From contig JAHHHN010000009.1 of the NCBI GenBank assembly GCA_019359325.1, positions 62,001-126,000 of the forward strand: a stretch of 64,000 nucleotides of DNA, written 5' to 3'. The position numbers were made by a program, and so were the translations under genes. Positions 33,071 through 43,600 of the stretch are shown in pieces. Each line of letters starts with the position of its first letter. Position 1 is the stretch's first letter. The notes beneath the pieces were generated by a model. The model made no database searches and had not been told where the DNA came from. It saw only the letters and a list, made by a program, of their open reading frames with translations. Source of the DNA: Mojavia pulchra JT2-VF2. Lineage in GTDB: Bacteria > Cyanobacteriota > Cyanobacteriia > Cyanobacteriales > Nostocaceae.

Positions 33071-35221
33071 ATGACATCCAGCGTTCAAATTTCCCCTGAA
33101 CTTTGCGAAGCTGTTCTCTACGATAAAATTAATGATGCTGCCATTGATGTACAGCAATTAATGAATTCCCAGCTGTATGACCAAGCCCTGAAAACATACC
33201 ATCAAATCCTCAACAATGCTGCACTCCTCAGCAACGCTGAACAACAGGGATATGTAATTGTCAATCTCATCCGAGATGAACGCTTTGCTTTTCAACCCTT
33301 AACTCAACTCCCGCGCCAGGAACAAGATAAGTGGGTTGAGTGGCTGGGGAAGGTGCAGGAGTATGCGCTGAATTTGGGTGAAGATGCAAGTCTGTCCATT
33401 GCACAACATTTAGAACTAGTTGCAAAAGGCTATCAAACTCTGGGAAGAACCGATCTCGCGGCGATCGCACTTCAACAAGCCACCCAAGCAGCGCAGCAAA
33501 TTTCTGAACCCATCAATCGTGCCAATGAATTCATTCAACTGGCAACTATGAGGCTGCAATTCCAAAATAAAGCGGAAGCGGAACAAGCACTCACCCAAGC
33601 TTTGGCAGCTGTTGAGCAAATTCAGAGTGACGATCCCTACTCTCAGTGGAATTATCTGTTTTCTATTGCATTGCTGTATATTCAAGCGAGTGAACCACAA
33701 CGCGCCTTGGCATTAGCGGAAAAAATTGCCAATGACTATTCCCCTAACTCAATTCGTCAAGAAGTCGTGCGCGATGCTGTCAAAAGAGGAGATTTGCAGT
33801 TAGCGCAAACTGTCACTGCTAAAATTCAGATAGCCGAATACCAAGCTAATGCTTTGGTGGAAATGGCAGTTTATTGGGCAACTCATAATCAAGTTCGACG
33901 TGGTAATCGCCTGTTTGCCCAAGCCTTGAAACGCGTTGCGAAAGACGATCACGCCGAAGCTATACAATCAACACTGATTCAAACTTACCAAACATCAGGT
34001 CAACTCACCATTGCCCTGAATGCAGCCCAACGAATCACCCTGGATGAACCAAAGGCGCTGGCTTTGGGTGCAATTGCCCTTGGCTATGCAAAAGCCAATC
34101 AATTCCAGCAGCTGCAACAGGTTCTTGCCCAACTCACGGGTTTAATTCAATCGGAAGCCGCCGTGAATCCGGTTGGTTACGTAAACAATATACTGCAAGC
34201 TGCTGTGAATGCAGAACAGTATAGTTTTGCAATGATGGTTTTAAATACGGTGCAAAATAACGCAGATTTTCTCTCAAAACCGGGTTGGTATCGACAAATT
34301 GTCCAAGCACCGCTGCGTTCGCAGAATTTCGACAAAGCACTGCAACTGGCAAAACAGATTCCCAATGATTTTTGGCCCGAGGAACGTAACACCCACCTGC
34401 AAGAAGTTGCGATCGCCTATGCCAATGCTCAACAATGGAGTCGAGCCAATGAAGTGCTGACACAAATTGAAAATACTACTTTCACCCCATATCAAGTATT
34501 AGCACGGGCGGAACTCGCGGCAATCGCACCGACACCAGAACAATTCATTACCCTGATTCAACCTGCAATTGAACAGGCACAAGCTTTAGAACCGATTGCC
34601 CAGAAAGCCTTGGCATTTGCTGCGATCGCTCAAGCATATCTGCGTTCCGGGAATGAAGAACAGACACAATCTTTTCTCCAGCAAGCCATCCAAACGGTGC
34701 AGCAAGTAGAAGATGAGGAAAGTCTCGGTCGTCTATTTACGCAGATCACCGATTATTTAATTCAACAGAGACAATATACTGCTGCTCTAACAATAGCGCA
34801 AGCTAATTCAGTCTCCTACTTGCGGGAATCCAGCTACGATTTGATTTTCCAACAAGCACTCCTATCCTACGGCTTTTATGTCGCGTTGCAAGTAATGGAA
34901 TTAGAATCGTTACCAGATAGACAAGCAGCAAAACTGCTAGCGATCGCCAAAACCTACGCTCAACTCCAACGCAATGAAGATGCGCTCGTATTACTTGATC
35001 GTGCTTTTAAGGTGGCTCAACAAATTGCCGATCCAGAAAGCCGCATGATTCAAGTCAGCGAGTATACGGAAGTACCTGATGAGAGCGATCGCGCTCACCA
35101 ATACACCCGCTTGGTTAAGCTGTATGTCGCCTTGGAACGACCGGATAAAGTCCAACAAGTAATTGAGAGAATCCAGTCAACAACACTGCGGGATTACCTG
35201 CAAGCCTGGATTCATTGTTAA
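33071..35221 (+). CDS. Large alpha-helical repeat (TPR/solenoid) protein, unknown function
   Basis: A 716-residue soluble protein made almost wholly of paired helices. Repeated elements such as ALAIAQAYLRSGNEEQTQSFL, ALGYAKANQFQQLQQVLAQL and IAKTYAQLQRNEDALVLLDRA follow a degenerate TPR-like pattern of about 34-40 residues. No enzymatic domain, signal or membrane segment is visible. Similar long Gln/Ala-rich solenoids occur in cyanobacteria without assigned function. It is monocistronic, flanked by the defence island and the DUF3011 gene. The ATG at 33071 lacks an obvious ribosome-binding site. Confidence 0.78.
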   Translation: MTSSVQISPELCEAVLYDKINDAAIDVQQLMNSQLYDQALKTYHQILNNAALLSNAEQQGYVIVNLIRDERFAFQPLTQLPRQEQDKWVEWLGKVQEYALNLGEDASLSIAQHLELVAKGYQTLGRTDLAAIALQQATQAAQQISEPINRANEFIQLATMRLQFQNKAEAEQALTQALAAVEQIQSDDPYSQWNYLFSIALLYIQASEPQRALALAEKIANDYSPNSIRQEVVRDAVKRGDLQLAQTVTAKIQIAEYQANALVEMAVYWATHNQVRRGNRLFAQALKRVAKDDHAEAIQSTLIQTYQTSGQLTIALNAAQRITLDEPKALALGAIALGYAKANQFQQLQQVLAQLTGLIQSEAAVNPVGYVNNILQAAVNAEQYSFAMMVLNTVQNNADFLSKPGWYRQIVQAPLRSQNFDKALQLAKQIPNDFWPEERNTHLQEVAIAYANAQQWSRANEVLTQIENTTFTPYQVLARAELAAIAPTPEQFITLIQPAIEQAQALEPIAQKALAFAAIAQAYLRSGNEEQTQSFLQQAIQTVQQVEDEESLGRLFTQITDYLIQQRQYTAALTIAQANSVSYLRESSYDLIFQQALLSYGFYVALQVMELESLPDRQAAKLLAIAKTYAQLQRNEDALVLLDRAFKVAQQIADPESRMIQVSEYTEVPDESDRAHQYTRLVKLYVALERPDKVQQVIERIQSTTLRDYLQAWIHC

Positions 35222-35245
35222 CATCATGTCCGGCAATGTTTCTAC

Positions 35246-35266
35246 GTAGGGTGGGCATTGCCCACC
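35246..35266. repeat. GTAGGGTGGGC...CCACC interspersed palindrome, copy 2
   Basis: GTAGGGTGGGCATTGCCCAC with an 8-bp stem, 25 bp after the helical-repeat gene. A degraded second half (GAACATTGCCCAACG) follows. Confidence 0.6.
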
Positions 35267-35319
35267 AAAACCCGGATATGGTGAACATTGCCCAACGTCA
35301 GATGCTACCCTTTAGTCTC

Positions 35320-35844
35320 CTATCTTTCGTATCTGCCGTCTCTATCGTATCTGTCGTCTCTATCGTATCTGTCGTTTCTTTCGTATCTGTCGTCTCTATC
35401 GTATCTGTCGTTTCTTTCGTATCTGTCGTCTCTACGGTTTCTGTTGTATCTATCGTTTCTTTCGTATCTGTCGTATCTACGGTTTCTGTCGTTTCGGTCG
35501 TATCTGTCGTTTCTTTCGTATCTGTCGTATCTACGGTTTCTTTCGTATCTGTCGTTTCTGTTGTTTGTGCGATCGCCAACTATAAACTGAGCTCGGCAAC
35601 CATTTCGCACCCAAATACGATTTCTGCTATAGCCCCAATTATCTTGACAACTGGCGTTGGATAATTGCCTGACAAGTCGCACTCTGCCTGTTGAAGGTAT
35701 CGAACAACTACTGCCCCGATTATCGTAGCTTTCACAAGTTATTACCTGCTGAGCTGAAGCTGGGGGAGCCATAGTAAAAAACGTACCTATACTAAGGCTT
35801 GCAACTATAAACGTGGTAGCGATTGCTGGACAGCGAATAACCAT
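35320..35844 (-). CDS. Secreted DUF3011 protein with repeat-encoded Arg/Asp/Tyr-rich tail
   Basis: A 174-residue exported protein. Residues 1-32 form a signal peptide (TTFIVASLSIGTFFTM, APPASAQQ). Residues about 35-90 match DUF3011: ITCESYDNRGSSCSIP, GRVRLVRQLS, CQDNWGYSRNRIWV, GCRAQFIV, with four Cys likely in two disulfides. The last 80 residues are an RYDRND/RYERND tail encoded by 9-bp tandem repeats. The tail is highly charged and probably disordered. Open frames on the other strand through the repeats (VVSIVSVVS type) are artefacts. Domain function unknown; the start is the only ATG before the signal peptide. Confidence 0.85.
   Translation of the reverse strand: MVIRCPAIATTFIVASLSIGTFFTMAPPASAQQVITCESYDNRGSSCSIPSTGRVRLVRQLSNASCQDNWGYSRNRIWVRNGCRAQFIVGDRTNNRNDRYERNRRYDRYERNDRYDRNDRNRRYDRYERNDRYNRNRRDDRYERNDRYDRDDRYERNDRYDRDDRYDRDGRYER
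35321..35575. repeat. 9-bp tandem repeat array (CGTATCTGT/CGTTTCTAT)
   Basis: On the plus strand the array reads CGTATCTGTCGTTTCTAT-like nonamers about 28 times. Its minus strand encodes the (R-Y-D/E)(R-N/D-D) tail of the DUF3011 protein, so the repeat is within a gene and in frame. Confidence 0.88.
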
Positions 35845-36185
35845 AATTAAATGTTTAGCTGTTTACAAAGTCTCATAAGTTAATTTTAACTTAACTCGTA
35901 TTCTGCAATATTAAAATTACTTGAGGATGCAATATTTCTTTATTTTCTCTCAAAAATTCAAAAAAAAATAAAAGTAGTAAAGTTATTTTTGTTTTAATAA
36001 ACTTAAGTTGAAACAAATTAGTGCTAAAAGCAAAGTTCATCGTGCTTACGAAGAACAAGCACAGAGACATTCTTCATTAAAATACTCAACACATAGTATC
36101 CCAACGTTAATGTTTTGATATTGTTCGGACACTTATGAATCGGTAATTTTCACTGTTTATAAATTCCTACAAATATGGCTGTCAA
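35845..36185. other. 341-bp AT-rich spacer
   Basis: Upstream of the DUF3011 gene. No gene, repeat or clear regulatory motif is seen; an A-rich tract lies at 35965-35985. Confidence 0.5.
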
Positions 36186-36695
36186 TTAATTAAGATTAAG
36201 TTTCATTGTGAAAGATGTACCACCAACTCGGTTGATTGTCTCACTATTATTAATTACTTCCCAGCCAAATCGTTTATATAAATGCCAGGCTGGATTTGAG
36301 CTTCTAATACTGAGTGATACTGATGGGTAAGAGGCTTTTGCTGCTGCCAACAAATGAGTGAGTAATTGTGTTCCTATACCTTGATTTCTATATTCGGGTA
36401 GAACAGCGATCGCTAGTTCAGGGGTTTGATTATCAACATAACCATACCCCTGATTTTCATCTGTCAGTAAACGCAGCCATGCAGCCCCTACTGGCTGATT
36501 ACTGCTTACCAAGGTAGCAACAAAGCCTATATCATTTTTACTTCCCCAGTTTTTGACATACTTAGCCAAATCAGGATGATTCATCGCATCTTGCACTGTC
36601 AGGTTTCCTTCCTCTGCCATGTGCGCCGCTTCATACAGCATTTGCCAGAGAAAAGGCTCATCTTCTTGTGTAAGTGGATGAATTGAATACTCCAT
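36186..36695 (-). CDS. GNAT-family N-acetyltransferase
   Basis: A 169-residue acetyl-CoA-dependent acetyltransferase. The acetyl-CoA-binding motif A is VLPEYRNQGIGTQLLTHLL; motif B is SIRSSNPAWHLYKRFGWEV, and the C-terminus FTMKLNL is the usual end. The substrate is unknown. Start at the ATG 36693-36695; a TTG five codons upstream is possible. It lies 17 bp after the PPOX gene on the same strand, so the two form an operon. Confidence 0.83.
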   Translation of the reverse strand: MEYSIHPLTQEDEPFLWQMLYEAAHMAEEGNLTVQDAMNHPDLAKYVKNWGSKNDIGFVATLVSSNQPVGAAWLRLLTDENQGYGYVDNQTPELAIAVLPEYRNQGIGTQLLTHLLAAAKASYPSVSLSIRSSNPAWHLYKRFGWEVINNSETINRVGGTSFTMKLNLN

Positions 36696-36712
36696 ATTAG
36701 CTATGATCAAAG

Positions 36713-37267
36713 TTAGGGTAAATTGCTGAGTGGACTTAATAAACCGTCAATGCTGACAAGATTTTTTTTCTGTTGATACTCTCGAATTCCTTGTTCGCCT
36801 TTTTTAGCAGCCCAATTGAGTAAAGTTTGGCGCTGGCCTTGATATTCATAGAGTGGTACACCAAAGCCACAAGAACTTTGCACTCGTTCAATATCAGCTA
36901 CGATAATTTGACGAGTTCCAGGAAGATGAGGAAACACAGAGTATATAGAGTCCCAATCTGGGGAATTGGGTAAAAGCGTGTATCCTCGACCGTACAGACG
37001 CAAGATGCTGGCAGGTTCTTGAAAGGCACAAAACATAATCGTAATCCGCCCATTTTCTTGGAGATGAGCTGAGGTTTCGTTACCACTACCTGTCACATCT
37101 AAATAACATACCCGATTCGGAGAGAGGACGCGAAAACTTTCTAGTCCTTTAGGAGACAGGTTAATGTGCCCTGTTGGACTCAAAGGTGCGCTACCAACGA
37201 AAAAAATGTGCTGGGCTGCAATAAATTGTTGCAATTCTTCAGTTATAGAGTCAAAAACTTTAGCCAT
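36713..37267 (-). CDS. Pyridoxamine 5'-phosphate oxidase-like flavin protein
   Basis: A 184-residue split-barrel protein. FFVGSAPLSPTGHINLSPKG and VCYLDVTGSGNETSAHLQEN fit the PPOX-like FMN- or F420-binding family; RITIMFCAFQEPASILRLYGRG is a typical following block. The C-terminus has ERVQSSCGFGVPLYEYQGQR, seen in the small-molecule oxidase branch rather than true PdxH. First gene of a two-gene operon with the acetyltransferase. Confidence 0.8.
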   Translation of the reverse strand: MAKVFDSITEELQQFIAAQHIFFVGSAPLSPTGHINLSPKGLESFRVLSPNRVCYLDVTGSGNETSAHLQENGRITIMFCAFQEPASILRLYGRGYTLLPNSPDWDSIYSVFPHLPGTRQIIVADIERVQSSCGFGVPLYEYQGQRQTLLNWAAKKGEQGIREYQQKKNLVSIDGLLSPLSNLP

Positions 37268-37602
37268 AAAATTCCTAATTATGATTAAATTTACAAATTT
37301 TCCATGTTATCAGCCTATTTCTTACCTAGCAATAGAGCAGACCTTGACTTTTGGTCTGATATAGGTATATGCGGAAGTATTTGAATACTGCACGAAAATA
37401 CGAAGTAGTGATAAATTCTCATGCATAATTAATAATTGTTGTTATTAGATTGTTAATTAGCCCCTAAAAGTCTGGAGTATAAGTCATTCAAGATGAATCC
37501 ACAACTCCACAACATATCTGGTTTTAGGGTGGAGGCTGTGTTTATAAAACATAATCTACACGCAGTGCTATCTGACCAACGGCTTTAGGAGCTTGGCGCA
37601 CG
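37268..37602. other. 335-bp divergent spacer
   Basis: Between the PPOX gene and the hybrid kinase gene. CAGACC/GGTCTG at about 37337-37358 could form a small hairpin. TAGGAG lies 14 bases before the kinase ATG. Nothing else recognisable. Confidence 0.5.
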
Positions 37603-40600
37603 ATGTTCACACTAGCTGGATTTACCATTACATCTTTACTAAAAGAAGGATCAAAAGCAGTTCTCTACCGTGGGATCAGAGATAAAGATCAAACTTTGGT
37701 AATTATCAAGGGTTTGCGTCCAGAAGCTTGTAATTTGAGAAATATTGAACAATTAAAACACGAGTATGTAATTGCTCAACGCTTAAATACGCCAGCAGTT
37801 GTCAAAGCCTACTCCTTAGAGCTACATCAGGGAATACCTTACTTGATTTTGGAAGATTTTGAGGGGCGATCGCTCGATCAACTTTTGAGCAACTTTCGTG
37901 AGCCTAGTTCGTTTCTCAAGATTGCCATCCAAATAGTAGAGGCGATCGCCCAAATTCACAAGTGTAATTTAGTCCACAAAGATATTAAGCCTCAAAATAT
38001 TATTGTTAACCTCGAAAGCAATCAGGTGAAAGTCGGTGATTTTGGCATTGCATCCTCAATCCCTTACGAACCTCAAGTAGCAAATAATTCCCATCTCATT
38101 GTCGGTAGTCTACCTTATATGTCGCCAGAGCAAACTGGGCGGATGAATCGAGGGATTGATTACCGCAGCGATTTGTATTCCTTGGGAGTCACTTTCTACG
38201 AAATGCTGACGGGTCAATTACCATTTCAGGGCAACGATCCCCTAGAATGGGTGCATTGTCACATTGCTAAATTTCCCCCACCACCAATAGAAGTAATACC
38301 AGAAATTCCCCAACCACTTTCTGATATCGTCATGAAGCTTTTAGCGAAGGTAGCAGAACAGCGTTATGAGAGTGCTTTAGGATTGCGGTTTGACCTGGAA
38401 TATTGCTTAGAAAAATTACAAAGTCAGGGGAAAATTGATTTTTTTGCTTTAGGTCAGCAGGATTTTTCCGAGCGGTTACAGATTCCACAAAAGCTCTATG
38501 GTCGAGAGTTAAAAATTAGCAAGCTACTAGAAGCATTTGAGCGAGTCGTTGCTCAAGGAACACCGGAAATCATGCTCGTTTCTGGTTATTCTGGGGTAGG
38601 AAAATCTTCATTAGTTAATGAGCTACAGAAGCCGATTGTAAAAGCAAAGGGCATTTTTATTACAGGTAAGTTTGATCAATATAAACGGGATATTCCCTAC
38701 TTCACCCTGGTTCAAGCATTTCAAACGCTCGTGCGCCAGATTTTAACAGAGAGCGAAGACAAATTAACTACCTGGAAAACGCGAATCCAGGCAGCATTAG
38801 GAAACAGCGGCAAACTGATTACCGATGTGATCCCAGAAGTTGAACTGATTGTGGGAAAGCAGCCCTCTGTTGCTGAATTAGGGCCAGCGGAATCCCAAAA
38901 CCGTTTCAACATGGTTTTTCAAAGCTTCATGAGTGTATTTGCTCACAAGCAACACCCCCTGACAATATTTCTCGATGATATGCAATGGGCAGATAGCGGC
39001 ACTCTGAATTTGCTCCAAACGATTATTACCGGATCAAGTCTACGATTCCTCTGCTTGATATTTGCCTTTCGAGATAACGAAGTTGACCCAGCGCATCCCT
39101 TCAGCTTAATGCTGAGTAAGCTGCGTCAAAGCAAAGCTAAGATGACTGAAATTTTACTTGCTCCGCTCAAGCTAGCTGACATTAATCAATTGATTGCTGA
39201 TACTTTGCATTGTTCGAGGGAACAATCTGCTAGCCTTGCCCGATTAGTTATCAGAAAAACCAATGGTAATCCTTTTTTTACCAATGAGTTTATTAAGACA
39301 TTATATAAAGAGAACCTATTAAAATTTGATCGCACAAATCGATGCTGGCATTGGGATCAAGCTCAAATTGAAGCTCAAGGTATCACAGATAATGTGGTTA
39401 GTTTGATGATTGCACGAATGCAAAAACTGCCACAACCAACCCAGCATCTACTAAGATTAGCATCCTGTTTTGGCAATCGATTTGATTTAACTACATTATC
39501 AGTTATTAACGAAAAATCACCAAATGAAACGATAGCAGATATTTGGGAAGCGATTTTAGAAGGCTTGATTGCGAGCGTTGATAATAGCGACGTGGTGAAG
39601 AAAACTTACCGATTTCAGCATGACCGAATTCAGCAAGCTGCCTACTCCTTAATTCCTGAAGCACAGAGAAAAGCGATTCATCTAAGAATTGGACAGATGA
39701 TGCTTCAGAATACGCAGCCAGAGAATTTAGAAGATTCACTATTTGATATTGTCAACCAACTCAATATGGGAATTGAACAGATTACCAATACCGATGAAAA
39801 GGCTCAATTGGTAAAACTAAACTTTACTGCTGGAAAAAAAGCAAAAGCTGCGATCGCTTATGTACCCGCTTTAAAATACTTCAATTTTGCTACCCAACTC
39901 CTACCCGATGATGCGTGGGATTTACAGTATGAACAAACATTTTCTCTCTTTCAAGAACGGGCAGAGTGCGAATACCTAGCAGGAAATTTAGAGCAAGCAG
40001 AAGAGTTATTTAAAATTTTATTAGGTAAAGCTCAATCTCATGTTGAGCAAGCCAACATTTATATTCTACAACTTAGGCTCTACCAAATTTTCGGCAGATA
40101 TGAAGAAGCGCTGGCATTAGGAATAGAAGCTTTAAAAATATTCCAAATAATTCTTCCCGATCCAGATTCAGACGAACAAGTACAAGTAGCCACAGAAATT
40201 GAAAAAAGCCAAATAACAATCAATTTAGGCAAAAGACAAATTTCAGATATCCTCAACGCCCCTGTTCTTCAAGACCCAACTCTTAAAATCATAATCAGCC
40301 TACTCACCACATTAGGCCCACCTTGCTATCTCGGCAAACCTAGCTTATTTCCATTTGTCGTTCTCAAAGCAATTAACTATTCTTTAAAGTTGGGGAATAC
40401 AGAAGATTCATGTTTTGCTTACAGTATGTATGCCATGCTGTTAGTCTCTATTTATGACGATATTCCCGCTGGTTATGCATTTTCCCAAATGTCTATTCAG
40501 TTAAATCAAAAACTGAATGATCCGAAATTTAAAGGCACAGTATTACACATTCATGGCAGTCATATCAACGTTTGGTATAACCATATTTCCAGCAATATCC

Positions 40601-43600
40601 CGTTTCTAGAACAAGGATTTATTGGTTGTGTGGAAGCCGGAGATGTGACGATGGCTAACTACAATGGCTTTCAAGGCTCTTGGCAGTTGATAATGCTAGG
40701 AAATCCACTTGCAGAAACTTATAACTCAATCGATAAATACGCTAGTTTTGCTTACCAATCCAAGCACGAAGCTGTCTACCAAACGATTAGGCTGCAACAG
40801 CAATTGCTGATGAATCTGCGCGGACTAACTCATCATCCTCTAACTCTCAGCGATGATAACTTTGATGAAGCGATCGCCTTTAATATCATTACTGAAGCTG
40901 GATTTGTCAGTGGAATTATCTTTTATCACATTATCAAATTAATAGTGCTTTTCACTTATGGTAAAGAGGCAGAAGCATTGCAGTCTGCCTTAAAAATTTC
41001 CACCTTGCCAGTTACAACATTAGCTTTACCAATTGAAACAGACTATGTGTTGTATTACTCGCTAATTTTAGCAGCACTTTACCCAAAAGTATCTTCCCAA
41101 GAACAAAAACAGTTTTTAGAAAAGCTGAAAAATCATCAATCTCGCCTACAGTATTGGGCGGAACACTGTCCGGCTAACTTCTTACACAAATCTCAATTGA
41201 TAGCTGCGGAAATAGCTAGAATTGAAGGGCAAGATTTGGTGGCGATGCGTTTATATGAGCAGGCGATTTCCTCAGCCCACGAACATAGCTTTGTCCAAAA
41301 CGAAGCTCTAGCTTATGAGTTAGCCGCTAAGTTTTATTTAGCTAGAGAGTTTGATAAAATTGCCAAAACCTATTTCCAAGAAGCGAAAAATGCTTATCTT
41401 CGTTGGGGAGCGATCGCCAAAGTAACCCAGTTAGAAGAGCATTATCCAATTTTCTTACCACGACAGCAGCAAGCCGATAACGGGACATTTTTAAGTACTA
41501 CTGAACAACTAGATTTTTTATCCATTGTTAAGGCTTCTCAAACGATATCCAGTGAAATTGTCTTCTCTAAATTATTGAAGACATTGATGCACATTGTAAT
41601 TGAACAAGCAGTCTCAGAGATTGGCTATTTGCTGCTATATCACCAACAGAATTTGACCACAGCTTTAAAAGCCAAGGTCAATAAGAAAGAGAACATACTT
41701 AATATTTCTCAGCCGTTCTCTAATAGTGAACTTTCACAGCTGATGCCGCAATCAATTTTGAATTATGTTCAGCGCACTCAAGAAGCTGTGATTTTAAATA
41801 ATGCTGCTGAGGACAATTTATTTTGTGAAGATGAGTATGTAATCCAAAAGCAGCCGAAATCAGTACTTTGCTTGCCGATTACCCGTCAATCCCAATTTTT
41901 GGGAATTATCTACTTAGAAAATAACTTAATTACAGGCGCTTTTACCCACGAAAAGCTGGCAGTTCTAGAAATTTTAGCGGCACAAATTGCGATTTCTTTA
42001 GAAAATGCTCGACTGTATCAGGGGCTGAAAGAAAGTCAAGAACGACTGAACTTAGCATTAAAATCTGCTCAAATCGGTGTCTGGAGTTGGGATATTATCA
42101 ACGACAAATTTTACTGGGATGAGCAAATTTATCAACTGTTTGGAGTTACACCCGGAACTTTTAGTGGCACATCAGCAGCAGTTTTGGCACGCTTGCATCC
42201 CGACGATCGCGAATTGCTCGTGCAATCATTGAGCCGAGCGATTAACGAAGGCGTCGAGCATGATATGGAGTATCGGATAATTTGGAACGATGGCAGTATC
42301 CGTCACATTGCTTCTCGGGGTCGAGCCTTTTTTGATGAGGAGGGTGCAGCAACTCGGATGAGTGGTATTGTGCTTGATATTACTGAGCGCAAACAAGCGA
42401 ACGTACAGCAGTTACAATTGTTGCGAGAGCAAACAGCACGGGCAGAAGCAGAACAAGCCAACCGAGCCAAAGATGAGTTTTTAGCAGTCTTAGGGCATGA
42501 ATTACGCACACCCCTCAATTCGATCATTGGCTTTAGCGATTTGCTATTAAAAGGTAAACTCAAGGGAGAAAGTGCAACCAAAGCTTTGCAAGCGATCGCA
42601 CGCAACGGTAAGTTACAGGCACAACTGATTGAAGACTTATTAGATGTATCGCGCATTATCACTGGCAAAGTCCGCTTGGATGCTCATCCCATCCCACTGC
42701 ATTGTGTAATTACAGCAGCTTTAGATACTGTACATTCGGCTGCTCAAGATAAAGGCATTCAGCTACACTCTGTTGTTGACACGACTGTTAGCCCCGTCTT
42801 CGGAGACCCAAATCGCTTACAACAGGTATTTTGGAACTTGCTTTCCAATGCGATTAAGTTCACCCCTAACGGCGGCAGAATTGACCTGCGGCTAGAGCGT
42901 ATTCAGGACAAAGCAGTAATTACCGTTAGTGATAACGGTCAAGGAATTGAGCCTGATTTTTTGCCCTATATTTTTGATCGCTTCAGACAAGCTGAAAGCA
43001 GTACAACTCGCTCTCATAGTGGTTTGGGGTTGGGGTTAGCCATTGTTCGTTATCTGATCGAACTACATGGTGGCAACGTTACAGCTCATAGTCAAGGCAA
43101 AGGGCAAGGAGCAACCTTTACGGTGACACTTCCTCTGTTATCCGCCCCTGATTTGACTGTAGTAAAAGTAGAGCATCCGCATACGCTCATATCTGAGCAA
43201 TCGGCAATACTAAGTGGAGTAACGGTATTAGTCGTAGATGATGAGGCAGATGGGCGAGAATTACTCCAAACAGTGCTGAAACAGTGCGGAGCAGAAGTTG
43301 TGACGGCCAACTCAGTTAAAGCAGCCCTAGAAATACTCAATTGCGTTCAACCAAACATCATAGTTAGCGATATTGCTATGCCAGAAGAAGATGGTTATGC
43401 TCTAATCCGTCAAATCAGGATGATGTCATCAGAACCTATAGGACAAATACCAGCGATCGCGCTGACCGCCTACGCCGCCGAAATAGACAAGCAACAGGCA
43501 CTAAAAGCAGGATTTAAAATGCACCTCTCTAAGCCTGTAGACCCTGAAGCAGCCATAGAAGCGATCGCCACTCTTGTGTCTCAAGATCGTGCTGGGATGG

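Noticed and set aside
35215..35664. Plus-strand Val/Ser-rich open frame opposite the DUF3011 gene
   Set aside because: The minus strand has a signal peptide and a recognisable DUF3011 domain; the plus frame is only the complement of the repeat.
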